From NCBI GenBank assembly GCA_016946835.1, contig JACVTC010000041.1, positions 1,152,501 through 1,216,500 on the forward strand: a DNA stretch of 64,000 nt, written 5' to 3'. Position 1 is the stretch's first letter; every line of letters begins with the position of its first letter. The translations under genes and the position numbers were made by a program. The notes under the pieces were generated by a model. That model was given only the letters and a program-made list of their open reading frames with translations, had not been told where the DNA came from and did no database searches. Positions 1 through 14,890 of this stretch are shown here, piece after piece. Source of the stretch: Neocallimastix lanati (nom. inval.) (taxonomy: Eukaryota > Neocallimastigomycota > Neocallimastigomycetes > Neocallimastigales > Neocallimastigaceae).

Positions 1-1335
1 TTTTTTTTTTTAAAAATATTTACTGTGCTATAGTTTTATCATTATAATTTATATATTATAAATCATACAATGCAATATGAAAATAAAATTATTATAATTT
101 AAAATAATAATATTAATAATAAAAATTTATGAGTAGTAAAATAAACAAATAAATATATTTGTAATTATTTGAAATATTTTCTTATGAAGCTATATATATA
201 ATAATGTTATTATATTAAATTATCTTTTAAAATTTTATAAAAAATTAATAGTTATTTATTATTTAATTTATGTTATGATGTTATGTTATGTTATGTTATG
301 TTATGTTATGTTTAGTTTTTTAATTAATAAAGAATTTTAAGATTTGAATCTTTTTTTTTTTTTTTTTTTTTTTATTTTATTAAAAACTTTTTTTTACTTA
401 CTAGATATTATAAATGTAAAATTATGAATATTTTTTAGGATGTGAATTTCATTTCTTTCTTTATTTAATGGGTATTAATTTTTTATTGATTAATTAAGTA
501 TAATTAAATATTAAATTACTTGTTAAAGGTTATTTATATTCATTGTATATACATGAAGTATATGAAATTTGATATTTTCAAAATAATAATTAGCTGTTTA
601 ATATAACAAATCTATGTAAAATTAAAAATATATATATATATAAATGCAGGCAAATTATAATAAAATAATGATTATTATTTGTCAAAAAATATATATATTT
701 AACTTATATCAAAAATTTTGTTAAATAAATAATAAAAAAAACAAGTTTAAAATGAAAAAGAAGAAAAAAAAAAAAAAAAACTAAATAAATTTTTATTTCA
801 AATAAAAATAAAAAATATTTTTTATTAAACTTTAGTATATTAAAAAAAATATAAATATATTTTTTTTTTATAATACAAATTAATTGAAATTTTTTTTTTT
901 TAAAGAACAGAAAATTTTTAAATTAAAAATTAATATTAAATATATCACAATATATACTAATATATTATATCAAATTTAATAAATTGTTATTATTTCGGTA
1001 ATCTAATTAACTAATTAATCTTTATAATTCATATATATAATCATAATAATAATAAATTAAATTATAAAAATTAATATATTTGATGTATATTACATAATAT
1101 ATAATTAATACAATGATTTAAATAATTAGATTATAATATATTTTGATTATACTAAGAATGTATTAAAGTTTTCGATTTTATGTTTATTTTTATTTTCTGT
1201 AATAATATCAAAATATATTAGAATATATTATATATAAATATAAATAAAAAAATTTTTATTATGAATAGTGAATTAATAAACAAATATATTTTGGTTTATA
1301 TTGAATATTCTATTAAAAACGTTTTTGAATGAATA

Positions 1336-1535
<200 letters not shown>

Positions 1536-2255
1536 AAGTCTATTTATTTTAAAAAATGTCATTAAAAGAAATAGAATAATTTAAATCTTTTTTTGAAAAA
1601 ATATTTCGGTATTTTTTTTATTATTTAATACATAAAAAATGCCGAAGTATTTTTCTCAAAAAAAAGATCAAACGAATTATTTTAATATTTAATATCATTT
1701 TAAATGTTTTAATTTATATAAAAAATATATATAAAATTGAATTGTAATTAATAGGAACATTAATAATATTTTAATAATATAGAATTTTTCATTTATTTAT
1801 ATATATATATTTATTTTTTACATTTATTATAAGAAAGAAAGATGAAAATAAATCTTATATTTTTTAATAATAATTTAAATTATAATTTTTTAAAGTAAAA
1901 GTAGTTATTTTTTTTAAAATAATGTAACCATTTTATATTATTGGGTAAACATATTAAAAATTCAAATTAATGTTTCTTTTGTGTAACAATATACTTTTAT
2001 ACTATGTAATATTTATTATAATAAAAATATTACAATAATGAATAAATAAATAGAACTATAGAAATTAAATATATAATATTTAATAAATAAATTTAATTAT
2101 TAAAAATTTAAATAGATTATTATATAACAAATAACAAATGAATAATAAATAATAGTAACAATTAAATTATAAATAATAATAAATGAATAATAAATAATAA
2201 ATAATAATTAATAATTAATAATTAATGAATAATAAATAATAAATAAATACTAAAT

Positions 2256-2546
2256 AATATATACTAAATACTAAATACTAAATACTAAATACTAAATAAT
2301 AAATAATAAATAATAAATAATAAATAATAAATAATAAATAATAAATAATAAATAATAAATAATAAATAATAAATAATAAATAATAAATAATAAATAATAA
2401 ATAATAAATAATAAATAATAAATAATAAATAATAAATAATAAATAATAAATAATAAATAATAAATAATAAATAATAAATAATAAATAATAAATAATAAAT
2501 AATAAATAATAAATAATAAATAATAAATAATAAATAATAAATATTA
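2256..2546. repeat. (AAATAAT)n array with a variant left edge
   Basis: A heptamer array of about 250 bp. At its left edge the unit becomes AAATACT, and at its right end AAATATT, so variants are sorted to the two ends. That is typical of slippage growth in the middle of an array. Confidence 0.93.
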
Positions 2547-3474
2547 AATATTAAATATTAAATAATAATTATTGAAAAAAAAAAATTTCTATCTAAATAA
2601 ACATGATCAGTTGTAATGGTAACAATTATTATCTTTAAAGTTTGGTAATATTTTAACTTTCATTAATGTAAAGTATTTATAATATGATTGAACTATTAAT
2701 AGTAGTTTTTTTTATTTTTTATTTTTAAGAACTCTAAGTTCAAATTAAAGTTTAAATAAAAAAAAAAAAAAAAAACTTGAAAAATGGTAATTAATAATAA
2801 TTTATTTTTATTTATTATTTTTTAAGAACTTAACTAATTAAAGTTTAAAAAATAATAGGAAAAATGGTTAGAGCAAAATTAATAAAAATATTCAAAATTA
2901 TTTTTTTCCTTCATATTTATCGTATATAATATATTGTTAAGTAATAAAAATATTATATTTTTGTTTTAATATAGTCATAGATTAAAAAATAAAAAAAGAG
3001 AGTATAAGAATGTATATGGCTATGATATTAAAAAATTTAATAACAATAATTTTCTATATAATTACAGTAAATAATAAAATTATAATTACATATTTAATAT
3101 CACTAAACATTTTAAGGATTAATATAGATCATTAAAAAAAAAATATTTTAATTTGAAGTTGTACATATATATATAAAAGAAAATTACAATTGTATTATTG
3201 GTTATATAATAATTAAAGTTTGGGTTATTTTTATATTTTTTATTAATTTCTTTTTTCTATTTTTTTTATTTTTATTTTTATTTTTTATTTTTTTTTTAGA
3301 ATAAAAAGGAAAATTTATAAAATGAAAAAAAATATTTTTTAATTGCATTTTACAAACTTATAAATATTAAATATTAATATATATATATATTTGATATTTG
3401 AAAAATTTGAAATAATAAAGTAATGAAATGAATTGTTATTTTTACAGTTTAATATATTAATTATTTATATACTA

Positions 3475-3524
<50 letters not shown>

Positions 3525-3664
3525 AAATTTGAAATATAAAGTTTAATATATTTAATAGTGTAATAAAAAGAATTATATAAATTTATAAAATCACAATTTA
3601 ATTCAAAAATCATTGTCATTTTTCTCTTAGTAATTGTTCTTGTTTTCATCTTCTACAATTGATA

Positions 3665-3709
<45 letters not shown>

Positions 3710-3713
3710 AACT

Positions 3714-6700
3714 ATGAATAATATAAATGTTATTATTAGCAATGGAGAAAATGATTTACAAAATGATTTAGATAAAAAGGAAATATTAAATTTGAATGGA
3801 AAAAAACATATAAAATATATTAGTAGTGATAAAAATTCAGATAATACACTCCTAGCAGATGATATCAATGATTTTACTGAATACAAAAATTTAGATATTG
3901 GAAGTACAGGTATTGCAAATATACCTATTAATAACAGATTTACATATGAATATAATACTAATGAAATTAAAAAAGAAATAATAATAAATAAAGATAGTGA
4001 TAATGAAACCTTGAATAATGAAAGTCAAAAAATTTTTAATAATACAAGTATCAATAAAGAACATGAACATATATTAAATAATAATAATACTACTAAAAAT
4101 AATAATAATTATATTTATGAACAAGATAGTACAAAAAGTGAAGATCATGAAAATGATAAAAATGGTATTAATGAGAATATGAATGATTATTCAAATAATA
4201 ATGATATTCATATGAATAATAGTAATTTAAATAATGAATTAAAAGGCGATATTAATATAATAAATAATATAAGAGAAATAGTTGAAAATTGTGGTATTTA
4301 TAAAATTGAAAATAAAGAAAATGAAGTTGAAAACGAAATAAAAACAAAAGAAACAACAGATAGTATGATTGCAAATAAAAATGAAAACTGCAGTGAAAAT
4401 GAAATAGTGGCAATAGACATATCAAAAAGCATTATTGAAAAGGAAAATGAATCAATAACAAAAGTTCTAACGGAAAGTGAGACTGAAAATGAAAATGAAA
4501 ATGAAAATGAAATAAAAATAAACTGTTCAACAGAAAGTATTATCTATAATAACAATGAAAATCAAATTGAAAATGAAGAAATAATGAAAAGAAAAACTGA
4601 AAATAGCAACGTAATTGAATATGAAGTAATAGTAAAAGAAACAACCGGAAGTATAGTTGAAAAAGAAAATGAAATATTAACAAAATACTCATCAAAAAAT
4701 ATAATTAAATATAAAGATGAAAATGAAGTAATACCAAAAGATACACCACAAAGTATGAATGAAAATGAAAATGTAGTAATACCAAAAGATACACCACAAA
4801 GTATGAATAAAAATGAAAATGAAGTAATACCAAAAGATACACCGCAAAGTATGAATGAAAATGAAAATGAAGTAATATTAATAGATACACCACCACAAAG
4901 TATGAATGAAAATGAAAATGATGTAATACCAAAAGATACACCACAAAGTATGAATGAAAATGAAAATGATGTAATACCAAAAGATACACCACAAAGTATG
5001 AATGAAAATGAAAATAAAGTAATACCAAAAGATACACCACAAAGTATGAATGAAAATGAAAATGAAGTAATACCAAAAGATACACCACAAAGTATGAATG
5101 AAAATGAAAATGAAAATGAAGTAATATTAATAGATACACCACCACAAAGTATGAATGAAAATGAAAATGATGTAATAATAGATATATCAGAGAATATAAT
5201 TGAAAATGAAAATGAAAAGGAACATAAATATGAAAATGAAAATGAAGTAATATTAAAACAAACAACAGAAAGTATAATTGAAAATAAAAAGGAATATGAA
5301 AATGAAAATGAAGTAATGCTAAAACAAACAAAAGAAAGTATAATTGAAAATGAAAAAATGATAAAAGACTCATTAGAAAGAATAAATGAACATGAAAATA
5401 AAAATGAAATAATGATAAAAGACAAATCACAAAGTATAAATGAAAATAAAGTAATGATAAAAAACTCATTAGAGAGTATAACTGAACATAAACATGAAAA
5501 TAAAGTAATGATAAAAGACTCATTAGTGAGTATAACTGAACATAAACATGAAAATGAAAATGAAATTATGATAAAAGATTCATCAAGAAGTGTAATTGAA
5601 AATGAAAATATAAAGGAAAATGAATATGAAAATGAAAATGAAGTATTATTAAAAGAAACATCAGAAAATAAAATTAAACGTGATAATGAAACTGAAGAAG
5701 TAACAAAAGAAATAACAGAAAATATAAATGGAAATTATAATGAAAAAGATGATAGAGAAACCACTAAAAACACATCAGAAAGTAAGAATAAAAGCAAAGA
5801 AAAGGATGAAAACACAATAATAAACAAATCGGAAAATGAAATTGAAAATAAAAATGAAAATGAAAATGAAAATGAATTATTAACAAAAGATGAGGTAAAA
5901 AATAAAATTGAAGATAAAAATTATAATAAAAATGAAATATTAATAGAAGTTAAAACAGAAAATAATATTGGGATATCAAAAGAAAATGAAATAATAACGA
6001 AAGAACAAAGTAAAAATATAAATATAAATAAAAATAAAATAAAAATAGAGAAAGAAAGAAAAACTGAAAATAAAAATGAAATAATGACAGAAGAAAAAAC
6101 AAAAATTAAGAATATAGATGAATATAAAAATGATATGCCAAAGGAGCATAAAATATTAGTAGAAAAAGAAGAAAACCCTTTTGCTATTAATTATATCTAT
6201 AACAATAAATTAGAACTTGAAACATATAAAAATAATATCACAAAAAATGATAATATATCAGGTGAAAATGACTCAGTGAAAAATCACATAATTAATAATA
6301 ATATAATTAATAATGTGAATAATATTGAGAATTGTAGAATGAATTTCGCATCAAAACAATATAATGAACAAAGTAATTTAATTGAACAACAAAATAATAA
6401 TGATAATAAAATATTTTCATCTGATACTATCTTGGACCAACAATATGATAAAAATTCAATTTACCACTCAGATGATAAAAGCTCAATTAGTCAACAAGAA
6501 AATGTCGAAATTATATCAGTTTATATTAGTGACTGTATAGATAAATCTTCAAATGATTCAAGTTCAAGATATAATGATGAAGTAATTTCAAATAAAATCA
6601 ATTCTATTCAGGGTGATGATGTTACCTCAAAAGGAAATATTATAAATAATAAAGATATACCATCAGTTATTTCAGGAAGTTCTATGGAAATTTTTTCTAC

Positions 6701-7944
6701 TAATAAAAAAAATAATATTATTAATAAGATCGATTTAAAAAAATCATTTGAAGCATCGAATAAAAAATTTGAAACTTTTTTGAAAACCATGGATAAATTT
6801 TGCTCAAAATCAAGTTCTTCTTTGGACAAACTTAATTCTAATTCAGGATCTTCTGTGGATAAATTTCTCTCAAATTCAAGTTCTTCTTTGGACAAATTTA
6901 ATTCTAATTCAGGATCTTCTGTGGATAAATTTCTCTCAAATTCAAGTTCTTCCTTAAGATCAAGAACTCAATCAATAATAAAAGGTAAATTAGAATCTAT
7001 TAATGAAGGTACTAGATCATTAAAAACAATAAAATCAAAACTGAAAAGTAATAGTCATAACAATAAAATTAAAAGTAGGAACAGTAGTAGTAGTGAAATG
7101 AATGAAAATGAATTAAAATTACCAATGCTGGATTTAAATAATTCTAATATTATAACGCAAAAAAATTTAAATCAAAAATTAACTTCATCATTCTCTGATA
7201 ATAATATTAAAAGAAAAAAATTAAAATCCTGTAATGAATCAGAAATGAAGAGTATAAAAGGGAAACATTTAGAAAGGTAAATATTAGTTAATAGAATTAT
7301 AACTTAAATCGAACTTATTATTAAATATAAAATTTTTTGGTATAATTATTTTTATTTTTACTAAAGACAAAACCTTAAACAATTACGTACAAGAAGTAAT
7401 AAAAGTAGTACAACAACAATTTCAAAAGTTCATAGTGAAATATTGGATATTGATGAAAATGAACTTGATTTAGATACAAAAGAAGATACAATTTCAGTAT
7501 ATATTAGGTAATAAATTAAATCTTATTTTTATATTTTTTTTTAATAATAAAATAAATATATATATAAAGTTAAAGTTAATTTATTATTAATAATTATATT
7601 AATATATAATGTGCTTAGAATAAGACCATTTAATAGAAATGAAATAAAAAAAGGATATGAAAAAGCAGTGTTTCGTGAAGATGACAATCGTACAATAAAA
7701 GTAAATATTAAAATTTTATCTTAATTAATAATTATTAAGCATTAATATTCTTCTATATTTAATGTTTATAAGATAAATTGTCCTGATGGGAAACAAAGAT
7801 CAATGGAGTATCATTATATATGTGATACATATTGCACTCAAGAAAAGATGTTTAATGAGTTAAATATAAGAAAACTATTAGATTCAGCAATTATTGGGTA
7901 ATTTTTTAAATAATTAATTAATTAATGATAATAATAATTATATA

Positions 7945-7977
<33 letters not shown>

Positions 7978-9310
7978 GATTAAATTATTAATTCTATTAA
8001 ATTGACATCACTGAAAGCACACACTTTTAATTATTAAAAAAATAATTTTTATGTACTAATATTAATTTAATATAATATATGATATTTATGGGAATTTTTT
8101 TGATTTATAATTAGTCATCAAATTACTTTATTTGCATTTGGTCAAACTGGTAGTGGTAAAACTTATACAATTAATGGTCTTTTAACTGATTCACAGTATT
8201 ATGGTATTATGCCAAGATCATTTGCTTATATATATGATAAAATTAATAGTCAAAATGAAAGAAAATATTCTATAAAAGCAACTTATTATGAAATTTACAA
8301 TGAAAAAGTAATATTATATTTAATTAAGATTATAATTTGTAATAATAATTTTATAAATATATTTAATAATTATTTCCCTTTTTTTATCCTATTTTTTTTT
8401 ATATGTAATTCTTAAACATAATATAATAATTGTAGATAAAAGATTTATTAAACCCAACTAATAAATCATTACCAGTACGATGGAATAGGAGTAGAGGATT
8501 CTACGTTGAATCATTAATAGAACAAAAATGTGACACATTTAAAGATTGTTTAAATTTATTAAAATTAGGTAATTTAATTAAAATATATAAAATATAAAAA
8601 TTTTAATATTTATGAAGCAATAAATTTATTAATATTTATATATTTATAAAAAAAATATTTTATTTTATTAAAGGAAATTCAAATAAAAGTGTTGGAAGAC
8701 ATTTATTAAATGACTATTCCAGTAGAAGTCATTGCATATTAACTTTAAATATTTATTCCGCTAGTAATAAAAATTCAGAAAATTCTCAACAAATTTCAAT
8801 TCGACAAGGAAAAATACATTTTGTTGATTTAGCAGGTATGTTAATTAAACATAGTAAATAGAATCAATATGATATTTTATGAATATATTAATTAATTTTT
8901 TATAAAATTTGTTGAAAATGGTAATGATATTATAATGAAATATAGGAAATGAGAAAGTAAAGGAATCTCAAACAACTGGTGATTCACTCGTTGAAACAAT
9001 GTCAATTAACAAAAGTTTATTAGCATTAGGTTAAAAAATAATATATTAGATAATAATAATATGAACTTTATAGTCATATTATATTTTATTAAATAAACAT
9101 ATATACATATAAATAAAAATTAAAAAAAAAAAAAAAAAAAAAAATTAAAAATAGGTAATTGCATTTCTGCGTTATCAGATCCAAAGAAAAGAGAAGGACA
9201 TATACCCTATCGTGATTCAAAATTAACAAAATTACTTTCAGAAAGTTTAAGCGGAAGAGGATTGACTGTTATGGTAAAATTAATAAATATCTATTGGGCA
9301 CTAATTATAA

Positions 9311-9354
<44 letters not shown>

Positions 9355-9363
9355 AATACTGAA

Positions 9364-9417
<54 letters not shown>

Positions 9418-10103
9418 GATTTCATGTATATCACCATCTAATAATGATATAAATGAAACATTAAAAACTTTAAGGTATTCTAGTCGTGTTAAGCATATTA
9501 AATATAAATCAATTGTACAACTTAATCCAGATGAAATGGTAATATATATTAATAATTCTTATCACAAACTTTTTAGATTAATATATATGAATTAATTTAT
9601 TTTTCAATAGGTAATTTTTAAACTTAAAAAAACAATATCATCTTTACATAAAGAAAACCAAATGTTAAGATTATGTTTGAATAAATTAAACTTAAATGAA
9701 AAGAATGAAAATGAAAATATTAAAGGGTATGGTGAAATAATGTAAATATTTAATAATTTTGTTAATTAAATCCTATAATAAAAATTTACATAATTAGAAT
9801 GTTGTATTTATCATTTTTAAATAAAATTTCTTAACATATAGAAAAATTCCAGATAAAGAAAAATTGTTTGATAACAAAGAAAATGAGGTATTATAATTAA
9901 TATTTATAATTATTTATTTCATTAATATTAATCTTAAAAATATGTATATTTTTACTTTTCATACAACTATTATTTTATTTCATTATAAATTTAATTTTTT
10001 AATTATTATAATCATAATTATTATTTTATTTTTACAAAAGTTAAATTATGATAATCTTTATAACTTATTAAAAAAGAACGAAGAAACAATAAATAACCAG
10101 TAA
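3714..10103 (+). CDS. Kinesin-family motor protein with a giant low-complexity N-terminal extension (13 exons)
   Basis: Microtubule motor ATPase. Exons: 3714-7276, 7367-7507, 7619-7700, 7773-7897, 8115-8307, 8436-8568, 8674-8835, 8946-9029, 9155-9273, 9419-9538, 9611-9726, 9842-9887, 10041-10103. They join in frame to 1648 residues. The motor spans about 1231-1590, beginning SVYIRIRPFN. It has the P-loop GQTGSGKT near 1313, switch I YSSRSH, switch II DLAGNEK, and [14 protein letters not shown] short neck-like coil ([16 protein letters not shown]) follows. The first 1187 residues come from one exon rich in Asn, Glu and Lys, with two internal repeat blocks. Exon 2 contains no ATG, so the long first exon is needed to start the protein. 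Introns are 72-217 bp. The kinesin class is not assigned: the motor is divergent and its placement needs a tree. The last exon may instead splice onward (see the next gene). The motor call is near certain; the C-terminus is not. Confidence 0.88.
4711..5153 (+). repeat. Coding minisatellite in the kinesin extension, nine 16-residue units
   Basis: Nine copies of a 48-bp unit encoding [16 protein letters not shown] and close variants (residues about 333-480). Copies 4 and 9 share a distinct variant ([10 protein letters not shown]), five units apart, which suggests a block of about five units was duplicated together. The flanking protein keeps NENENE-like motifs, so the array grew from a degenerate precursor. 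Confidence 0.93.
6795..6957 (+). repeat. Serine-rich coding repeat, 66-bp unit
   Basis: Two full units and a partial third of a 22-residue Ser-rich motif ([22 protein letters not shown]). They lie in the kinesin extension at residues about 1026-1081, some 150 residues before the motor. The high Ser content makes it a possible phosphorylation or linker segment (inference). Confidence 0.9.
9370..9418 (+). promoter_or_regulatory. Extreme polypyrimidine tract at a kinesin 3' splice site
   Basis: A run of more than 40 consecutive T ends in ACAG at 9415-9418, directly before exon 10 of the kinesin gene. It can serve as an unusually long polypyrimidine tract. Its exact length is prone to slippage and sequencing error. 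Confidence 0.7.
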
Positions 10104-10667
10104 AGTTTTAAATATAATTTAATTAATTAAATAAAATTATATAATGAATTTTATTCTATAATTAATTATATAAATAATTTGATTTGTATAAATTTTCATT
10201 AATATATATATATATATATACTTTTTAATTCATATAATTGACTTATATATATATTAATTATTAATTAAATATTCATGAAAAAAAAAAATTTTTTTTTAAT
10301 AATTGTTAAAACTCTATAAATTATATAGAAAAAAAATGATATACGGTAAAAATTAATAAGTTTCATATTATTTAAATTTTCATATATATTTTTTTCTATC
10401 TTATATATATATATATATATGTAACATGTTGCAATGTTTTAATTTTTATATTACAATTTTTTATAATTATTAAAATATTTATTGTTTACATTATTTATTA
10501 TTTATCAATAAATATTTTATTATTTAAAAATATTAATATAATTATAGTAATAATAAATAGTAATTTTTATTTAATTAATAAAATATGTTATTTTATTTTA
10601 ATTTATTATTATTATTTTAATAATATAATATATATGTATTATCCTATGAAATATTTGTTATAAAGCC

Positions 10668-12155
10668 ATGAAAAAAAAAATTTCATTTTTTGAAACTAAT
10701 AGCTTATATAATGAAGTAAGAATTTTAATATATATATTTATGAAGAAATATTATTTATATATTATTATGTTATTATGTGAATGAATTGATGAAATATATT
10801 TTTATAATTAATCAATAATTAAATATTTCATATCTATTTATATAATATATAATATATATATAGGATTGTAATAATACAAAAGCTAATTCAATTAGTGAAG
10901 AAGAGATAGAAAATAATTCTATTTTATCAAGTGATAATTCATTTAAAAGTAGATCATCTATTCAATTAGAGAATTCCAGTATTTGCTCGGAGTTAAACAA
11001 GAGCTATGTAACAAACGATGAATATGAATGCAGTGGTGTTATAAGACATACTAATTCAAATAATGATTTTAGTGATAATTCAAATGAAAATATAAATAAA
11101 ATAGTAACAGAAGATTCTAATTCTCTTTTGTCAGATCAAAGTAATAAATATATAAATAAAAAACTTAAATTAGATAATAACGAAAATAATCAGAACTCAA
11201 ATTTAGATCAGAATAAAAATAGTAATAATAATAGTAATGATGAAAATAAGTCTGTTAACACCATCAAAATTAAGAAAATATCATCTACAATATATCCAGA
11301 TTTAAATAATGAACAACCAAAGAATAATAATATTAATTCAAATTTCATTAAGTATTCAAAATTAACCTGCAATATAAAGAATAACGTATCAACAGAAAAT
11401 AATAATAATAAAAGTAATAATAACATACCATCAAAGGTTTTATTACATTCTAAGATGGATATAGATGAAAAAGATTTAGCCTCTTTAGATGAATATAATC
11501 AACTTTCTAATAGAAGTAATATCAATTTAAATGTGAATAATAATTTAAATGATCAGGAGAAAGGATCATTAAAAGATATTTATAGAGGAAGTAATAAAAG
11601 AATAAAGACTATAGCATCAATGGAATCTCTTAATGATATTTGTAGTAATCTTTTTAATAAAAATAATCAGAAAGTTAAACATATAGGAAATAATAAATTA
11701 TTATTAGAAAATAAAGAATTGAGAGAAAAAGTTCGAAAGCTAAATGAAAAATTAGCGTATCATCAATCATATAATAGGTTATTAAAAGATTCTAGGATAA
11801 AACTACCACTTTTAAAAATTTCAAATGGTAAATAATTAGAACACTTATAAATAATTTAAAAAGTATTAATTAATTATATAATAACTTGTATAATTTTTTT
11901 TATAAAAACAATAATATAATCAAAAATAAACATAATAACCACAAAAAAAAAAATAAAATAAAATAAAAAATAAAATAAAAAATTTGAAAAAAAAAGAAAA
12001 AAATTCTAAATGGTAATTATCAAATTTAATAAGTTCTAATTCGTATATATATATATTCATATTTTTATTTTTCTTCAAAAAAAAGTTTAGTTAATAATAA
12101 CTATAATATTTTTTTATTTTAATATAATATTGATATTATTATTTTATTAACAACC

Positions 12156-12205
<50 letters not shown>

Positions 12206-12779
12206 GTACAGGATATGGAAAACAGAAAAAATATTCAGAAAATCTCAAATTACCAAAAATTCAAAACAAGCCATTTTCAAATGAAGAGCCTAAGGATAAT
12301 AGTATTAATAAGAACAGAATTAAGATGTTAAAACTTCAAAGTAGTAAAGGAAAAATACCTGTGATTAGTAAAAAAATTAATATTGTTAGAAGCAATAATA
12401 ATATCAGTAACTTTATCAGTAATTCCAATAATGACAGAAACAATAAAATAGACATTGGTAAATATTAATATAAATAATATTTTATGTTTTATATAATAAA
12501 CAATTAAAAAAATTAACAAATATATACTAAATATTACATTAATATATATATTATATTTTATAAAAATTAAATATATTAGAACAAAGTAATACAATAATAA
12601 ACAGCAATAATGATATATCAAATTCATCTTTAATCAAAAAAAATAGTTACTATCAAAAATTATTTGATACATCTAAATCAATAGTAAAAATGGATTCAGA
12701 TATTACTAGGAAGAGCTATAAAATTAAACTTAAGCAAGATATAGAAAACTTAGATCAAGAAATTAATAATTGGTCTTAA
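10668..12779 (+). CDS. Asn-rich coiled-coil protein, hypothetical; possibly the C-terminal tail of the upstream kinesin (4 exons)
   Basis: I do not recognise a family. Exons 10668-10715, 10864-11827, 12212-12457 and 12580-12779 join in frame to 485 residues. The protein is Asn/Ser/Lys-rich and of low complexity. A short heptad-like stretch (ENKELREKVRKLNEKLAYHQ) sits near residue 290, and it ends in IENLDQEINNWS. The start is the ATG at 10668, 565 bp past the kinesin stop. A second reading is possible. The kinesin's last exon could use the donor at 10100 (GTAAAG, overlapping its stop codon) and splice to a 13-base exon at 10703-10715, which is in frame with everything downstream. That intron (603 bp) would be far longer than the others in the gene, so I favour a separate gene, weakly. 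The acceptor of exon 3 lies just after an A tract of about 50 bases. Confidence 0.5.
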
Positions 12780-13751
12780 ATATATCTAACTAATATAATA
12801 TATAAATATTAATTTAAGTATACAAACACACATAATAATAATTAATAATCAATAATCAATATTCAATATTCAATAATCAATATTCAATAATCAATAATCA
12901 ATAATCAATAATCAATAATCAATAATCAATAATCAATAATCAATAATCAATAATAACCAATAGCAATAATATTAACAATAATGATAAAAAAACAAATTTT
13001 TATTTTTATTAATAGAAAAACATTTTTCATTTTAGATAAAAAATTGCATATGCTATTTATATCATTATCAATCAATTTTTTTTTATTATTTCAATTTTAC
13101 TCGATATAATCATTTGTACTATAAAGCAAGATTTATAATTTTTATTTTTTATTTCTATTTTATTATTATTTATTATTATTATTATTGATATTGTTATTAT
13201 TTTGCATCTATACTATTGTTATTCTCTTTTCTATATTTATTTTTGAACTTTTTTTTTAATTATAAAATTTATAATATTTTTATTTTCAATTTGTTATAGA
13301 AAAAAAATAGAAAAAATATAAATTATTATATAATAGAAATAAAACAAATAGCAGTTTATCCTTTCATAATTAAAAGAAAAAAATAAAAATGAAAAATGAA
13401 AAAGCAAAAATTTATATATTTATTTGACAGTTAATAATATTAATAATACAATAAATATAATATATAAACATGTATTGTATTAAAAAAAAAAAAATAAAAT
13501 AAAATATAATAAAAATAAAAAATAAAATAAAAATAAACAAAAATAATAATTATCATTATATTTATATATATATATATATATTATAAACATTATATTGTTA
13601 TTATTATTATTATTATACATAATATATATTTAATAAAGTATTTTAAAAAAAAAAAAAAAAAAAAAATTAAAATATATATATTTAAAACATAAAATATAAA
13701 AGCATGGAAAAAATGTTATAATTTATTATTATTTTTTTTTTTATTTATTAA

Positions 13752-13793
<42 letters not shown>

Positions 13794-13847
13794 TATTATT
13801 TTTATAATAGCTTTTTTAATTACAATAACAATAACAATTATTATTAT
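12780..13847. other. Convergent intergenic region, repeats only
   Basis: This lies between two convergent 3' ends. It holds an (AATAATC)n array of about 115 bp (12838-12955), several A/T homopolymers, an AT dinucleotide run near 13565 and (ATT)n at 13750-13800. I see no gene or RNA. Confidence 0.75.
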
Positions 13848-14012
13848 TTAATTTAATACCCTTGATAAATATTCTTGATAATTAACGCCGTCTCTAGTCA
13901 ATTCACTCTCTAATTCACCTGTATATAGTTTTTCCCTGTAATGATTAATATTATTGTATTATTGTATATAAGAATATCAATTCTATTAGCATTATTATTA
14001 TTATTATTATTT

Positions 14013-14058
<46 letters not shown>

Positions 14059-14633
14059 CCTTTCTTCGATAGTTGCTTTAACACTTTCATATTGCTCATT
14101 TAATTCTTTACATATATTTAATTGTTGCTCTAATAAAGGTTGATAATGATTTATACATGCTTCATGGTGTGATGTAATAATTTCTAAAATAATAAAAACA
14201 ATATATGAGATTATATATTATATTTATATAAAAGTGTAATTTATTTATAATATTTAATAATACCCTCAATTAGTGAAATGATTTTTGAATATATTTTATT
14301 ATTTAATATATCTTCACTGAAATCCGCAGCATCAATTGATTTTACTAAATCTTTGACTTTTTTGACAAAATTGATTCATAAAATTATAAATTATATTTTA
14401 ATTTTTGAAAAAAATATATATATATTTATATATATATATATACATGAATTTTTAAAAAAAAATTAAATATAATCTACTTTCTGAAGGTCTTTTAACTTGA
14501 AAAATATTTTTCCATTGATTATTTAAATTATCCAATACTTGCACTTTTAATTATTAATTAAATATATATTAAATTTAATAATATGGAAAATGTTAGTATT
14601 AATTTATTAATATAATTATTAAAAATATAATAA

Positions 14634-14664
<31 letters not shown>

Positions 14665-14845
14665 TTGTCTAAGTTTTATAATATAATTAAATATATATTC
14701 TGGTTCTTTATTTAACGGTATATCAAGTTGTCGCTTTATATCATTTGAAAAATCAAATTTCTTAATTTGATTTATTAATAAGGTATCTTCATTTTTAGGA
14801 TATCTAGTTATATAGATAATTAATATATCATTTTAAAATAAATAA

Positions 14846-14890
<45 letters not shown>

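Noticed and set aside
4562-5523. Antisense open frames of up to 287 residues across the kinesin extension
   Set aside because: They mirror the coding repeat of the plus-strand exon. The plus strand has the splice signals and the linked motor.
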